NCBI GenBank assembly: GCA_905221605.1
Contig: CAJNDS010002311.1
Location: forward strand, 303,501-367,500
Source: Symbiodinium natans
Taxonomy: Eukaryota; Sar; Dinophyceae; Suessiales; Symbiodiniaceae
Direction of reading: 5' to 3'
DNA: 64,000 nt
Made by a program: the position numbers and the translations under genes. The notes beneath the pieces are model-generated. The model was not told the DNA's origin. It made no database searches and saw only the letters and a list, made by a program, of their open reading frames with translations. This document shows, in pieces, positions 10,355-20,755 of this stretch (position 1 is the first letter of the stretch; each line of letters starts with the position of its first letter).

Positions 10355-10425
10355 ACAAAATCTTCAGAAGCAACATGTGGACTCGGAACTACATACCATG
10401 TTGATGTACTTGTCCAGTTTCTGGG
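10355..10425 (-). CDS. Short exon candidate
   Basis: Minus reads PRRPQKLDKYINM and ends at a good GT donor (ATG|GTATGTAG). An AG|G acceptor-like site lies upstream (AAAGGCTAACC). Probably precedes the 10127-10192 exon. Confidence 0.4.
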
Positions 10426-10657
10426 GGCGTCGCGGTTAGCCTTTGAAGTTGTAAAGGCCGAAGTGCGCAAGAGCCCTAAACAGTCAAGGTGTCTTTCCCA
10501 ACTCCACTACGACCCGGCAGGGACCATTTTTCGGTGCCCTGCTGACTTCTGGTGACCTAGAAACCCCAAACTCTTAACCTGAAAACCCTCAACCCTACCC
10601 CCAACCCCTAAACCCAAAACCCTAAACTTAAACCCTAAACCAAGTTGTCCTAGATAC

Positions 10658-10731
10658 CTGTGACGCACCCCATCACCCGCCGTGGTGCAGGCCTTCGTGG
10701 GCTTGAACTCCACCTGCGGCACAGCAGATTT
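10658..10731 (-). CDS. Exon, same gene as 10127-10192 probably
   Basis: Minus reads KSAVPQVEFKPTKACTTAGD then GVRHR up to a GT donor (CACAG|GTATCTAGG). Clean, non-repetitive coding sequence between telomeric blocks. Confidence 0.6.
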
Positions 10732-11209
10732 TGGGGGTTTAGGGGTTAGGGTCTATCAGGCTTGATAGGGCATCATCGGGTGTTTTAGCGGCTACAGGGT
10801 TTTACAGGGCCTTTTGAAAGATAAGGGGATTTTAAGGTTTATGAGCTTTTGGATTTACAGGGGCTTTCGTCTTAGTTAGGGCTTTGGGTTGAGGGCTTGA
10901 ATTGAGAAGGTGAATTTGGGGACCCTATACGTCGACTCTTGCTCAGAACTAATTTAGTTTAGGGCTTAGGGCTTAGGGCTTAGGGCTTAGGGCTTAGGGC
11001 TTAGGGCTTAGGGCTTAGGGTTTAGGGTTTAGGGTTTAGGGTTTAGGGTTTAGGGTTTAGGGTTTAGGGTTTAGGGTTTAGGGTTTAGGGTTTAGGGGTT
11101 AGGGTTCAGTGTATTGCTAGAACACGTCAGCTAATGCTATACTTAGAGGATGTAATGTCTCCGGGTCTCCGGGGCCTGGAGTTTAGGGTTGAGGGTTTGA
11201 GGTTTATGG

Positions 11210-11295
11210 AAAGCTTGTACGTGGGGGAAATGTGCCTGAACATGAATGCGACGCTCTGTTCCATGAAAAACTGACTGAACACGATACCAAATCAC
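11210..11295 (-). CDS. Exon, unidentified
   Basis: Minus reads FGIVFSQFFMEQSVAFMFRH then ISPTYKLS. A second frame is also open, so the frame is not certain. Confidence 0.5.
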
Positions 11296-11955
11296 AAACC
11301 CTAAGCGCTAAACCCTAAACCCTAAACCCAAAACAAAAAACCCTTAAACCCGAAACCCTAAACCCTAAACAACCTGGGGACTCTTCTAAGTTGGGACCTC
11401 GTGTCGGGGGACCTTTTTCAGTAAGATCCTTCCCTGGACCTCCGGATGCTAAAAAACTGGGGTCTGAGAGGATTGAGGGGTTTAGGGTTTAGGGTTTTGG
11501 GTTTAGGGTTTAGGGTTTAGAGTCTGAGAGGATCTGGCAACCAACAAGTAAGTGGAGTCCAGAGGGGCCGAGGCCTTCTGTTCTAAGGGAAACGTAAACC
11601 GCAAACCCTAAACCCTAAACCCTAAACCCTCAATGCCAAATAAGGGTTTGGAGTGCTAGCTAAGGAGGCCATGTTTGCGAGGTCATGGCGGAAGAGCCTT
11701 CTTGGCCTGTAAAACCCGATTCTAGAGACCCTATACAATATGCCCCTGTACATGCTAAACCCTGAATCCTGAAAGCCTGGTTAACCCTTTTCCCTAAAAA
11801 CCGAAAGCCCGATTAACCCTTTTCCCTAAAACCGAACACCCTAAACCCCAAACCCTAAACCGCCAACATTAAACCCTACTTCAATTATTACCCTAAACCC
11901 TAAACCCCCATTCAATGATTACCCTAAACCCTAAACCCTAAACCCTACTTCAATC

Positions 11956-12051
11956 CTCAACAGCACAAAGGCCGCGAAGGGCCTGGAGCCGTTGCGACTC
12001 TTTCGGCTGCAGCGAGAAGCAAATCGGTGTGACCTTGACGCCACCTTGGCT
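11956..12051 (-). CDS. Exon, possible ASH/HYDIN-type strand
   Basis: Minus reads GVKVTPICFSLQPKESQRLQ then ALRGLCAVE. The pattern xxTPIxFSLxPxExxxLxA is typical of the end of ASH/MSP-like immunoglobulin folds in axonemal proteins. Assignment is tentative. Confidence 0.5.
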
Positions 12052-12059
12052 AGGGTTTG

Positions 12060-12200
12060 GGGTTTGGGATTTGGGGTTTGGGGATTGGGGATTGGGGATT
12101 GGGGTTTGGGGTTTGGGGTTTGGGGTTTGGGGTTTGGGGGGGTTTGGGGTGGTTTGGGGTGGTTTGGGGTGGTTTTGGGGTTTTTTGGGGTTTTTTGGGG
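12060..12200 (+). repeat. TTTGGGG variant tract
   Basis: Tandem TTTGGGG/ATTGGGG units followed by wider G-rich units (GGTTTGGGGT, TTTTTTGGGG). It contains a spurious Gly/Trp/Phe-rich open frame that should not be called a gene. Confidence 0.9.
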
Positions 12201-12508
12201 TTTAGGGTTTAGGGTTTAGGGCTTAGGGTTTAGGATTTAGGGTTTAGGGATTAGGGTTGGGAGTGCAGGGCGATTGAGTTTAATTGGGGTTTGGGGCTTG
12301 GGGCTTGGAGTTTAGAGCTTGAATTAGCGTTTGGGGTTTGGGGTTTAGTGTTTAGAGCTGTAGGGTTTAGGGTTTGGGGTTTAGGGTCTAGAGAGTTCAC
12401 AGTTTGGGTTTAGGGTTTGTTTAATAGGGTTTGGGGTTGAGGGTTGGGGGTTTCCGGAGTTTAGGGTTTGGGGTTTCTGGAGTTTAGGGTTTATAAAGTT
12501 TAGAGTTA

Positions 12509-12616
12509 AAAGCCCTAAGCCCTAAGCCCTAAGCCCTAAGCCCTAAGCCCTAAGCCCTAAGCCCTAAGCCCTAAGCCCAAAGCCCTAAGCCCTAAGCCCT
12601 AAGCCCTAAGCCCTAG
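12509..12616. repeat. CCCTAAG variant array
   Basis: About fifteen tandem CCCTAAG units, all carrying the same A-to-G change relative to CCCTAAA. Uniformity of the variant shows local amplification of one unit. Confidence 0.95.
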
Positions 12617-12711
12617 ACCAAATAGCAGAGAGAGCCACTGCTGGAACCATGGGCGCCACCCGAACCCTAAGCCCGAAACCCTAAACACCAAACCTCGTCT
12701 TAGAGAAGTTG

Positions 12712-12813
12712 CACGGTCCCTCCTTAAAAGAAGCCCCTTATATACAACAACCCATACTTCAGAACCCTTTAGAAGAGGTAAGGGACCATAATCAGGGCCC
12801 GTGTAACTACCCT
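12712..12813. mobile_element. TIR element, family C
   Basis: GGTCCCTCCTTAAAAG to AGGGACCATAATCAGGGCCC, with a slightly shortened interior. Confidence 0.75.
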
Positions 12814-12818
12814 TAGAC

Positions 12819-12944
12819 CTTAAGCAGCGCTCTCTGCAGGCACTGTACAGTGCAGCCTTTCCGTGCTGCGGCCCGCGCCGTGTCGGTCATAGGCCGGTAG
12901 CAGAGCACGCAGGGTGTCGCCACGGAGTCTGCTGAGCCCGACGT
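12819..12944 (-). CDS. Exon with paired-cysteine motif
   Basis: Minus reads ADSVATPCVLCYRPMTDTAR then AAARKGCTVQCLQRALLK. The CxxC followed about 20 residues later by CxxxC could be a small zinc-binding turn, but not enough ligands are visible to call a RING finger. Clearly coding; family unknown. Confidence 0.6.
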
Positions 12945-12973
12945 CCTAGACCCGAAGCCCCACATCCTAAACC

Positions 12974-13019
12974 CTGAGAAGCCGAAGGGCCTCCCGGAGA
13001 CCCGGTCCCAAGACGTGAC
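12974..13019 (-). CDS. Short exon upstream of the cysteine-motif exon
   Basis: Minus begins after an AG acceptor (TGTAAG|GTCACG) and reads VTSWDRVSGRPFGFSG. Confidence 0.4.
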
Positions 13020-13464
13020 CTTACATGTTGTAAGGTTTCGGGTTTGGGGCTAGTAGAAACCTTATGTAGGGTTAGGGTTTAGGGTGTAGCAGTGGTCAGC
13101 TGCACGCAGTTGTGTGCAGACATGCCCACCCCAAGGCCACCCAGGCACTACTCAAAACGAGCCAAAAAAGAGCCAGCCAAAAAAGAGCCAGCCAAATCCA
13201 AGCCAGCCCACATCCAAACACTTCTGCACTCAATGCTGTACTTCGGACTAGTAGCTAGCACGCTGCCTTGTGTCCTGGAGCCTGATGCCTTGCTTTTTGC
13301 AAGGTGACATCTGAGAAGATGCCTTGGAAAAGATGTTAGATGTCGAGCTTTCGAGAGAGAAAATTTGGTTTTGCATTGGGCGGGCTTTATCACTGCTCCA
13401 TTCTGGATGTCGGGGTGTCAAGGCTGCATGGCGAAAGATCTGTTGCCATAAAGACGCCTTGCGA

Positions 13465-13800
13465 AAGTCATGTCTAGAAGCTTGCGAGAGCCAAATCAGC
13501 GTTTGCGTTGGGGGCCTTCTCATTGTTTCTATTCTCGACGTCGGGGTGTCATGGTGTTGATATGAACAGGCCTTGTGAGAGTCATGTCCAGAAGCTTACC
13601 AGAGCCAAATCAGCGTTTGCGTTGGGGGGTGTCTTCGGCCGGAGGGCCTTCTCATTGTTTTTTCTTCTCTATGCGGGAGCGTAAAGATTGCATGGCGATA
13701 GACCCTTTGCTAAACAGGTCTAGAAGCTTGCGAGAGCCAAATCAGCGTTTGCGTTGGGGGGTGTCTTCGGCCGGAGGGCCTTCTCATTGTTTTTCACTCG
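13465..13800 (+). repeat. Tandem repeat of about 130 bp, three copies
   Basis: A block containing CTAGAAGCTTGCGAGAGCC, CAAATCAGCGTTTGCGTTGG and GGCCTTCTCATTGTTT occurs at about 13470-13535, 13590-13660 and 13720-13790. Last two share an extra GGTGTCTTCGGCCGGAG. The open frames across it repeat the same peptide and are a by-product of the repeat. Confidence 0.85.
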
Positions 13801-13849
13801 AAGCGTCGCAAGACCTACTTGTGAAGGACATAAATGAAGCCTTCGTCCC

Positions 13850-14155
13850 TACATTTTTGAGGGCAGGGGCCTCCTCCCAATACGTGGCCCTTTTAGGGGC
13901 CTTCCAGGGCCTGTCCTTGCAAGGGGTGTTGGGCCCTCTCAGGATGCCTCCCAGAACCTTCAAGGCCTCCCAATTTTTGGCACCAAGCCCTTTGAGAGGC
14001 CTCCCAACCCCCTCCCAGAGGGGCCTCCCAGGGGCCTTTTAGAGGCTTGCAGGCCTCCCAGGAGCTTCTCAGGGGCCTCCCAAGACCCTCACTTCTAGAG
14101 CCTCAAAACAATTTGAACCTCCCAGACCCAGGGGCCTGCCAGGGGCCTCCCAGAA
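13850..14155. repeat. GGGGCCTCCCAG-rich degenerate repeat
   Basis: Many irregular copies of GGCCTCCCAG(G). No telomeric units inside, but a telomeric tract starts immediately after at 14158. No exon seen. Confidence 0.7.
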
Positions 14156-14310
14156 ATTTAGGGTTTAGGGTTTAGGGTTTAGGGTTTAGGGTTTAGGGTT
14201 TAGGGTTTAGGGTTTAGGGTTTAGGGTTTAGGGTTTAGGGTGGGAGACCGGCTCTAGAGGGCTCAACGGTTGCTTAGATGTCAAGGTCTTGGGCTTATGC
14301 CAGTTTACCC

Positions 14311-14420
14311 TACTTTGGAGTAGACCCTGGAAAAGAAGTATATGCTTCTTAGGTATAGTAGCTATAGTACTTACAGTAGTAGGAACCCCAGAACCAAAAC
14401 AAGTATTAAAGTATAGTACC
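14311..14420. mobile_element. Element family K
   Basis: The block GGAGTAGACCCTGGAAAA ... GTATTAAAGTATAGTAC is found again at 43325-43425 with the same internal TTAGGTATA..AGCTATA. Inverted ends are weak; it is called an element because of the two dispersed copies. Confidence 0.6.
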
Positions 14421-14473
14421 CTAAACCCTAAACCCTAAACCCTAAACAACCCTAAACGCTAAACCCTAAACCC

Positions 14474-14555
14474 TCCGCCCTCCATTGAGTGAAAGCACTG
14501 AGCTCCATTGGCGGCAGCACGACATTGAGCATCTGGGCTACCTGACAGAACACAG
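14474..14555 (-). CDS. Exon, unidentified
   Basis: Minus reads VFCQVAQMLNVVLPPMELSA then FTQWRAEG between telomeric tracts. Good hydrophobic/charged mix. Confidence 0.5.
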
Positions 14556-14689
14556 AGTTTAGGGTTTAGAGTTTAGGGAGGTTGTGCAAGACGCTAGGTT
14601 CTATTTGCTGCACTAAACGATCACCCTACGACCCCCTAAAACTCTAAATCCTAAAACGAAGAAAAAAACCTTGTATGTCAAGGCATGAA

Positions 14690-14830
14690 GCTTCAGCTTT
14701 GGGGCCTTTCGTGGTTCAGACTTGCTGGGTGTGAGGCTTGAAGCAGGCGCCATGCCATATCCCGGAACAGAGTCCTGGTTTGGGGATGAAGGATCCTGAT
14801 TTCGGGTTAGCAGTGGTTGTCGCGCTCTCA
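14690..14830 (-). CDS. Exon, Ser/Pro-rich, unidentified
   Basis: Minus reads NQDPSSPNQDSVPGYGMAPA then SSLTPSKSEPRKAPKLKLHA. Likely a disordered linker. Confidence 0.5.
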
Positions 14831-15176
14831 AACCCTGAAGGTCCCAACGCGACTAAAACCAGTGGGTCTACCCCCCCCCCCCCCCCTCAAAAAAAAACAA
14901 AAACTCGACACACCCTCAACCACTTGTACATTCTAAGCCTCTAACTCTGAACACCCCAAAGCTTTCAACGCTAAAGCTAAACTCCCCAAGCACCCGAAAA
15001 TCACCCTAAGAAACACCCTGAAACCCTGAACCCTAACCCCGGCTCGCGCCTGGGAGAGAAACACCCTAAACCCTGAACCCTGAACCCTGAACCCTGAACC
15101 CTGAACCCTAAACCCTAAACCCTAAACCCTAAACCCTAAACCCTAAACCCTAAACCCCACCCCCCCCCCCCCCCCC

Positions 15177-15292
15177 TCTTGCCCTCTTGCTGGGCCGCCT
15201 TTGAGACGTTTGTGACCACGATGGAGTCCTTCGTGCTGGCGTCAGCGGGGATGGCGGCCAAGTCAAGCTTCGTCTCTGAGAATTCCAAGCTC
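15177..15292 (-). CDS. Exon with HYDIN/ASH-type domain start
   Basis: Minus reads LEFSETKLDLAAIPADASTK then DSIVVTNVSKAAQQEG. The signature xLDLxxIPxxxxxxxxIxVTNxSxxxQ is the A-B-C strand pattern of ASH/HYDIN domains in cilia proteins. Acceptor CTAAG|GAGCTTGG is visible. One of the best family matches in this stretch. Confidence 0.65.
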
Positions 15293-15424
15293 CTTAGACT
15301 CTTGCAGCCCTAAACCCTCAACCCTAAACCCTAAATCCTAAACCCTAAACCCTAAACCCTAACCCTAAACCCTTAAAGCCTTCGAGTTTCGGGTTTCGGG
15401 TTGGGGTTTAGAGTTTCGGGCTTC

Positions 15425-15475
15425 GCGCCCAAAGCTCAAAAAGGATGCGTTCGGCACATCGTTTGTTCATGACTC
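15425..15475 (-). CDS. Short exon candidate
   Basis: Minus reads RVMNKRCAERILFELWARS, upstream of the ASH-type exon. Confidence 0.35.
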
Positions 15476-16244
15476 TGGGTTTAGGGTTTACTTTCAGGCT
15501 TTAAGAATGTTAGCATGTGGTGGGTTCAGGGTTTAGGGGTTTAGTATAGGGCGTACGTACTCTAGTTCTTGGTAGAGAATGGGGGAGTAAAGGTTGGAGG
15601 CTCGGCATAGAACTGTCCGAGTAGCAGGGCTATGATTAGATCAAATCACATCCGTCAGTATAGGGCGTACGTACTCGAGTTCTTGGCAGAGAATGGGGGA
15701 GTAAAGGTGTGCATCAACAGCCCGAACCCTGCATCCGATTTCTTCAGGGTTTACCTGCACCCACCCAAAAACACTAAAACCTCCACACCCTCAAACCCTA
15801 AAACCTGAAAACCATAAACCAACCTTAAGCGCACACCCTTAACCTAAACCGTAAACCTTCAACCCCAACGCCAACGGCCCATTCACAGCCCTAAACTTAT
15901 GCAAACCCTAAAACCTTAAACCTTAAAACTCAAACCCTAAACCAGAACTTACAAACCGCACCCACACCACAGGCGGCGAAGGGGTAGCACGGGCGGCCGG
16001 TCTGTAATCACACCACGGACCTCAACCTTAGACCCTGAACTCCGAACCCTAAACCCCAAAACCCACGAGGGGGCCTTCATGAGGTCGTTAAAGGTACTTG
16101 GTGGGGGGGGTGTCTATTCGAGGTTTTGGGGCTGTCCCCATGTCCCCACGCCCAGAAGGCACCCAACCTTTACGCCTACACGTTTAGGGTTTAGGGCTTA
16201 TAGGGTTTAGGGGCTTATAGGGTTTACAGGGTTTAGGGGTAGCA

Positions 16245-16335
16245 TCCAACCCCTCTCCAGAAAACTAGTGAAGGTGAACTGGTGCTTGTCCGGGCCAGGG
16301 GACGGCGACATCCCTTGGCCAGTGCAGGATATCAC
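16245..16335 (-). CDS. Exon, unidentified
   Basis: Minus starts at AG|GTGATATCC and reads VISCTGQGMSPSPGPDKHQF then TFTSFLERGW. A G-run of about 14 bases lies just upstream in the intron. Confidence 0.5.
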
Positions 16336-16473
16336 CTGGGGGGGGGGGGGGGGAGTTAAGGTTTCAGGGTTTGAAGGGAAATTAGGGCTTATAGTTTTAG
16401 AGTTTATGGGGCTTGCAGGGGGATTTGTAGGGTTTGCAAAGGTTATAGGGTTTATAGGGCCGTTTGTGTTTAC

Positions 16474-16753
16474 AGGCAGGGGGTCTGCTGGGAGAGGTGG
16501 CGGAGAAGCAGATTGGCCGCAGTGGAGAAGTACGCAGTGACATACTGGTCCGTGGCCACAGAGCCAAGGCTGCCCCGCTGCACGCCCAGAAGCTCCACAT
16601 CCACCATGTCTTGGTTTGCTTGGTTTTTGGCGCCGGTGACGAAGCCAAAGCCTCGAACCAGGAAGCGCTTGAGCAGTTCTTGTCGCAGTAGATTCGCCGT
16701 GCGCCTGGCGGTGCGTTCCATGGAGTCTGGGCAGCGGGTCCATCTCCAGCATC
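16474..16753 (-). CDS. Long exon (about 93 codons), unidentified
   Basis: One of the longest exons in the window. Minus reads SMERTARRTANLLRQELLKR ... GFGFVTGAKNQANQDMVDVE ... SVATDQYVTAYFSTAANLLL and ends near a GT donor (TGCCT|GTAAAC). The acceptor is TCTGAG|GATGCTGG. Amphipathic helices are likely. Not recognised. Confidence 0.7.
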
Positions 16754-16807
16754 CTCAGACCGGCCGGGAGGCTAAACCCTAAATCCTAAACCATAAATCC
16801 TAAACCC

Positions 16808-16876
16808 AACAAGCTGGTCTCAAGCTTCTGCGCAGCGATGTGCAGGAGCCGCTTCTGGATGCGCGTGGTTGGCACG
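16808..16876 (-). CDS. Exon upstream of the 16474-16753 exon
   Basis: Minus reads VPTTRIQKRLLHIAAQKLET. It joins the next exon across a 50-60 nt telomere-like intron; the exact donor is ambiguous. Confidence 0.5.
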
Positions 16877-17077
16877 GTTTAGGGTTTAGGGTCAGGGTTT
16901 AGGGTTTAGGGTTTAGGGTTTAGGGTTTAGGGTTTAGGGTTTAGGGTTTAGGGTTTAGGGTTTAGGGTTTAGGGTTTAGGGTTTAGGGGTTAGGGTTCAG
17001 GGTTCTAAGTCATACTTGGACTTCGAAAGTCGGGTTAGTAAGGTGGGGTAGGTCGATTGTGACAGGGTTTCTGGGGG

Positions 17078-17135
17078 TATGTATGTATGTATGTATGTAT
17101 GTATGTATATATGTATGTATGTATGTATGTATGAT
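17078..17135 (+). repeat. (GTAT)n microsatellite
   Basis: About fourteen GTAT units with one GTATAT interruption. Confidence 0.97.
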
Positions 17136-17442
17136 ACTAAGTAGACTTACTTAGGAAGCCAAAGGAGCTTCCAAGTAGAACCCTAAAACCTAGAAACCCT
17201 AAATGTTAAACACGATTACCAAACCCGAACCCTAAACAATAAACCCTCCACCCTAGCCCTAAACCCTAAACCCCAAACCCCAAACCCTGTATCTAGGTTA
17301 TAAGTCCACGGACTTAGGGTTTAGGGTTTAGGGTTTAGGGTTTGGGGTTTGGGGTTTGGGGTTTAGGGCGGAACACAAAACTGGGTTGCTTCAAAGGAGA
17401 GCGATTCATCACCCCCAAACCCTGAAGCCTTTTGAAACCTCT

Positions 17443-17574
17443 CTTGGTAGTCCGGTAACCATATATCATAATGAGGGCACCCTTTTTGGGTTGCTGGCTT
17501 TGTAAGGGAAACCATAACCAAAACAGAAGGGGAAAGGGAGCAAGTTCTAGACTATGGAACCTCAGACACCAAGA
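17443..17574. mobile_element. TIR element, family B (diverged)
   Basis: CTTGGTAGTCCGGTAACC at the left, GAGGGCACCCTTTTTGGG interior, and a decayed right end CACCAAGAAG. Confidence 0.65.
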
Positions 17575-17746
17575 AGTCTTCACGCACAAATGTAAGGGAC
17601 CATATTGGACGACCCGAACGTTACCCTGAGACTACACATCCCCACCCCCACAGGACCTACAAAGTATGTGACTCAAGCCCCCAAACCCTCACTATTCGGC
17701 GGGATACTGAGTACAGTATAGGAAGGTCAAAGGTTTAAGCCTTGCC

Positions 17747-17848
17747 TTATAGATCCAGGTCATTACACGGCTTGGGATTTGTTGCTTTCCATTGTTGGGG
17801 CATTGCGCTGGCAGCCACTTGCCATTTGACCCTGGCAGACTTCAGCAT
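17747..17848 (-). CDS. Exon with stop, 33 codons plus TAA
   Basis: Minus reads MLKSARVKWQVAASAMPQQW then KATNPKPCNDLDL and TAA at 17747-17749. It could be a C-terminal exon or a short internal exon. Upstream is a G-run near 17850. Confidence 0.5.
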   Translation of the reverse strand: MLKSARVKWQVAASAMPQQWKATNPKPCNDLDL

Positions 17849-18000
17849 TTGGGGGGGGGGGGGGGCCCGCGGCTTGCTTAGGTTTGCAGTTTAGTCGTGG
17901 AGGTCTCAGTGGAGGTCTCAGGGGGGCTTGAAACAAAGTAGGTGTTCGGGTTTGGGGTTTAAAGTTCAGGGTTTCGGGTTTCGAAGGCAGACCAAGCTAT

Positions 18001-18114
18001 CTACAACTGTGAGCCATGTAGTCTTGCTGGAGTTTTGCAGACCCTTCCCTGCCGGGCGGCAAAATCGCGCACGCAAAGGTCACCAGTGATGACCTGCCGG
18101 CGGTCAGTTTTTGA
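18001..18114 (-). CDS. Exon with stop, unidentified
   Basis: Minus reads SKTDRRQVITGDLCVRDFAA then RQGRVCKTPARLHGSQL, with TAG at 18001-18003. Basic, cysteine-containing C-terminus. Good coding quality. Confidence 0.55.
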   Translation of the reverse strand, partial: SKTDRRQVITGDLCVRDFAARQGRVCKTPARLHGSQL

Positions 18115-18252
18115 AAGAAGGGGGTCCCTGTTTCCCTAAACCCTAATCCCTAAACCCTAAACCCTTTTCCCTGTACGGCCAGCCCCTGAACCCCGAACCC
18201 TGTAGAACTGACAGGTGGAGGGTGCCCCAAATCCAAATTCAGCCCAATTGCG

Positions 18253-18522
18253 GTGTGGGGCCTAGTGTCCCTCCCCATGGTCATCATAAAACAACAAGCA
18301 AAATGTGAAAAGTCTAAACACAGTCGGCTCTTTTGTAGCCTAAACCTCCATACCCCCGGAAAGCACCAGAAGCCATCACAAGTCGTCTTCTACCCCGAAC
18401 CCAAAGCAAGCGTGGCATTCCTGATGAGCTTTGTCTATGGGACCCAAATTCAATGGCAGTTTCTTTTGAATTTTTGGGGTACCAACATTTATGGACCCTC
18501 CCTCAAGAAGAACTACAGTTAA
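18253..18522 (+). CDS. Plus-strand open frame of 89 codons, doubtful
   Basis: ATG at 18253 to TAG near 18520. The second half (FLMSFVYGTQIQWQFLLNFW) is hydrophobic. Lower GC than neighbouring exons, and against the direction of the array. No family recognised; it may be part of an unrecognised element. Confidence 0.25.
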   Translation: MWGLVSLPMVIIKQQAKCEKSKHSRLFCSLNLHTPGKHQKPSQVVFYPEPKASVAFLMSFVYGTQIQWQFLLNFWGTNIYGPSLKKNYS

Positions 18523-19134
18523 CTGTCCAGGTCCTCTCGAATTCAGAGACTTGGTGCTTCTTCCTCCTAGCGGGCTAAGCTCTGACGTTAGAAGCGCCCC
18601 CCCAAAATCAAGACTCATGGAGAGCAGTGCCAAGAGCATCATGTCGACAGATCAGCTCAAAACCCCCAAGCCCGAACCCCAAACCCCAAACTTTAAGCCT
18701 CAAATCCCTGATATAGCCCGGAACTTCTTAAGACTGGCCCGGGACCTCAAGTTCAAACTGAGATTTCAACCACCCTCCCCCCCCTCCCCCCCACACCCCA
18801 CCGCAAATAAGGGCCTCCCCCTAGATACCCTAAACCCTAAACCCTAAACCCCCTAAACCCTAAACCCTAAACCCTAAACCCTAAACCCTAAACCCTAAAC
18901 CCTAAACCCTAGAAGGCTTCGGAGGGCTCGAAGTTGGGTAAGCAGTCTGATTATGCAGGTTCCAGCTCCCCTAACCTTTCAACCTTACACCCTAAACCCT
19001 GAAGCCCCCTTAAGCCCTAAAACCAGTACCTCGAAACCTTAAACCCCCACACCCTAAACCCTGAAGCCCTAAAGCCAACTAGTAGAGTAAGGGGTTAAGA
19101 AGCCCAAACATAAACGCAAAGGACGCTCGCACCT

Positions 19135-19208
19135 TGCACAGGATCTTGTTGTCCATCTCCTGAGCGACTTCTTCGTGTTGCTTTCCAGCCCTGGTGTATA
19201 GTCCTTCA
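19135..19208 (-). CDS. Exon, unidentified
   Basis: Minus reads EGLYTRAGKQHEEVAQEMDN then KILCK, ending at a GT donor (TGCAAG|GTGCGAG). Helical, charged. Confidence 0.55.
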
Positions 19209-19634
19209 CCAAAACCCTAAACACCAAAGCAGCAAGCCTCCACCCCGCACCCCCAAAGCAGAATGCACGCGTTAAAACCAAACAGGGCGGCCGGGGCCGT
19301 CCCTACATCTTAGTAGAGTTAGAAGCCTAAGTCGCGCTGTCAGTCCCATTTTGAGGTGGGAATCCCGATTAAGTGTACATAGCTTAGGCGGACTGCTACT
19401 TGGAGAGTAACCCTGTAATCATACCTTTGAAGACGTCTATACCGTCTTAAGGGGGCATACGGGTGGTTACGATGGGCGACATTCACACCTTCCGCCCCCC
19501 ATAAACCCTTCAAGCTCCCAAAGAGCCCAATACTCCTTATTTAAGGACTATACCTTAAATCATATAGGGATCCTTAGTATGACGTAGGGTACATTCCTTC
19601 ATTAAGGGGTGTTGGGCCCTTTAAGCTTGAGAGA

Positions 19635-19718
19635 GAGTGGAGCTTCCCTCGGTGAATCTCAGCGTCGATGGCCGACTCGGGCGTGTAGAGGAAGGACACC
19701 TGCCGCTTCTCACCTGGC
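19635..19718 (-). CDS. Exon, ASH/HYDIN-like strands
   Basis: Minus reads GEKRQVSFLYTPESAIDAEI then HRGKLHS. The GxxxxVxFxYTPxS motif is the typical G-strand region of axonemal ASH domains. Confidence 0.6.
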
Positions 19719-20144
19719 CAGGCAGGGTTTGGGGTTTGGGGTTTGGGGTTTGGGGTTTGGGGTTTAGGGTTTAGGGTTTAGGGTTTAGGTTGTAGGGGTT
19801 AAGGGCCTAGGAGCTTAGGCTTTAAGTTTTAAGGATCGCTTCAGGAGCCTTCTAACGGTTTAGGGTTTAGGGTTTAGGGTTTAGGGTTTAGGGTTTAGGG
19901 TTTAGGGTTTAGGGTTTAGGGTTTAGGGTTTACGGCACGAGCCCTATGGTCTTTAGCATACTGCCTTAGGCTGTAGGTAACACCAAAGCCTAACCTAAAG
20001 GCTTTGGCCCTAAGGTTAACTGCTTGGGACAAAACTGCCGAGAGGCTGAACACCTCGACTCCAGAACCTCAACCCTATTAGCCTAAAACCCTTCGGCTAC
20101 AACCCCAAAACCCCAAACCCCTCGGCCTCTCAGCCCGAATCCCC

Positions 20145-20228
20145 AAACCCTGAGCCAGAAACCCCAAGCCCCATGCCCAGCCACCTGGAAGCAGCGAGCC
20201 CATGGAGCCGTCAATGCCAGCGTCGACG
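20145..20228 (-). CDS. Exon, unidentified
   Basis: Minus reads PEPASEVVDAGIDGSMGSLL then PGGWAWG; an overlapping frame is also open. Confidence 0.4.
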
Positions 20229-20314
20229 ACCTCAGAAGCTGGTTCGGGGTTTAGGGTTTAGGGTTTTAAGGTTTAGGGTTTAGGCTTTGGGCTTTAGTTT
20301 AGGCTTTAGGCTTG

Positions 20315-20385
20315 AGGGTCTACTGCAAGGGCTAGGACTGGGCTCCACGGCACTTCGCGAAAGGCTTTAGGAAGCGTGGGATGCT
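20315..20385 (-). CDS. Short exon candidate
   Basis: Minus reads SKAFREVPWSPVLALA between telomere-like blocks. Confidence 0.35.
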
Positions 20386-20567
20386 TCTAGTTCAAAATTC
20401 TCGGGCTCAAACTTGGTCAAACCCGCCTAAACTTTAAACCCTAAACCCTAAACCCTAGACCTAATCCCTACACCCTAAACCGTCCAGGACAGGTCACATC
20501 CTTGCAGGAACCCTTACCGGTGTAGGCTCGGAGCCGACTTGCGCGAGGGCCTCTGTGGTTTTCGCCT

Positions 20568-20755
20568 TCACTGTTCGTGCTTCTCGCTTCTGCTGATTGG
20601 CTGTCCTGTGCCGCCCGTTTCGTGCATGTCGACCGCCGCTGGCCCCTGTGCTTCTCTTGCGTAACTGAAAGAGATCTCGTCCACCTCAACTTCCACCTCT
20701 CGAGCTGATGCCCAGCAGCGATACAGCCGCACCTCCCTTCGCATGTGCTCCTGGA
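20568..20755 (-). CDS. Exon with stop, unidentified
   Basis: Minus reads FQEHMRREVRLYRCWASARE, then VEVEVDEISFSYAREAQGPA and AVDMHETGGTG, with TGA at 20568-20570. Acceptor CTTCCAG|GAGCAC. Long enough to be convincing. A preceding short exon near 20862-20885 (EHPDFRNVEDLQ) fits the same reading. Confidence 0.65.

Noticed and set aside
11992-12219. Gly/Trp/Phe-rich plus open frame
   Set aside because: It translates the TTTGGGG array; the real coding signal there is the minus exon at 11956-12051.
13575-14042. 155-codon plus open frame
   Set aside because: It is produced by tandem copies of a 130-bp repeat followed by a GGCCTCCCAG-rich repeat.
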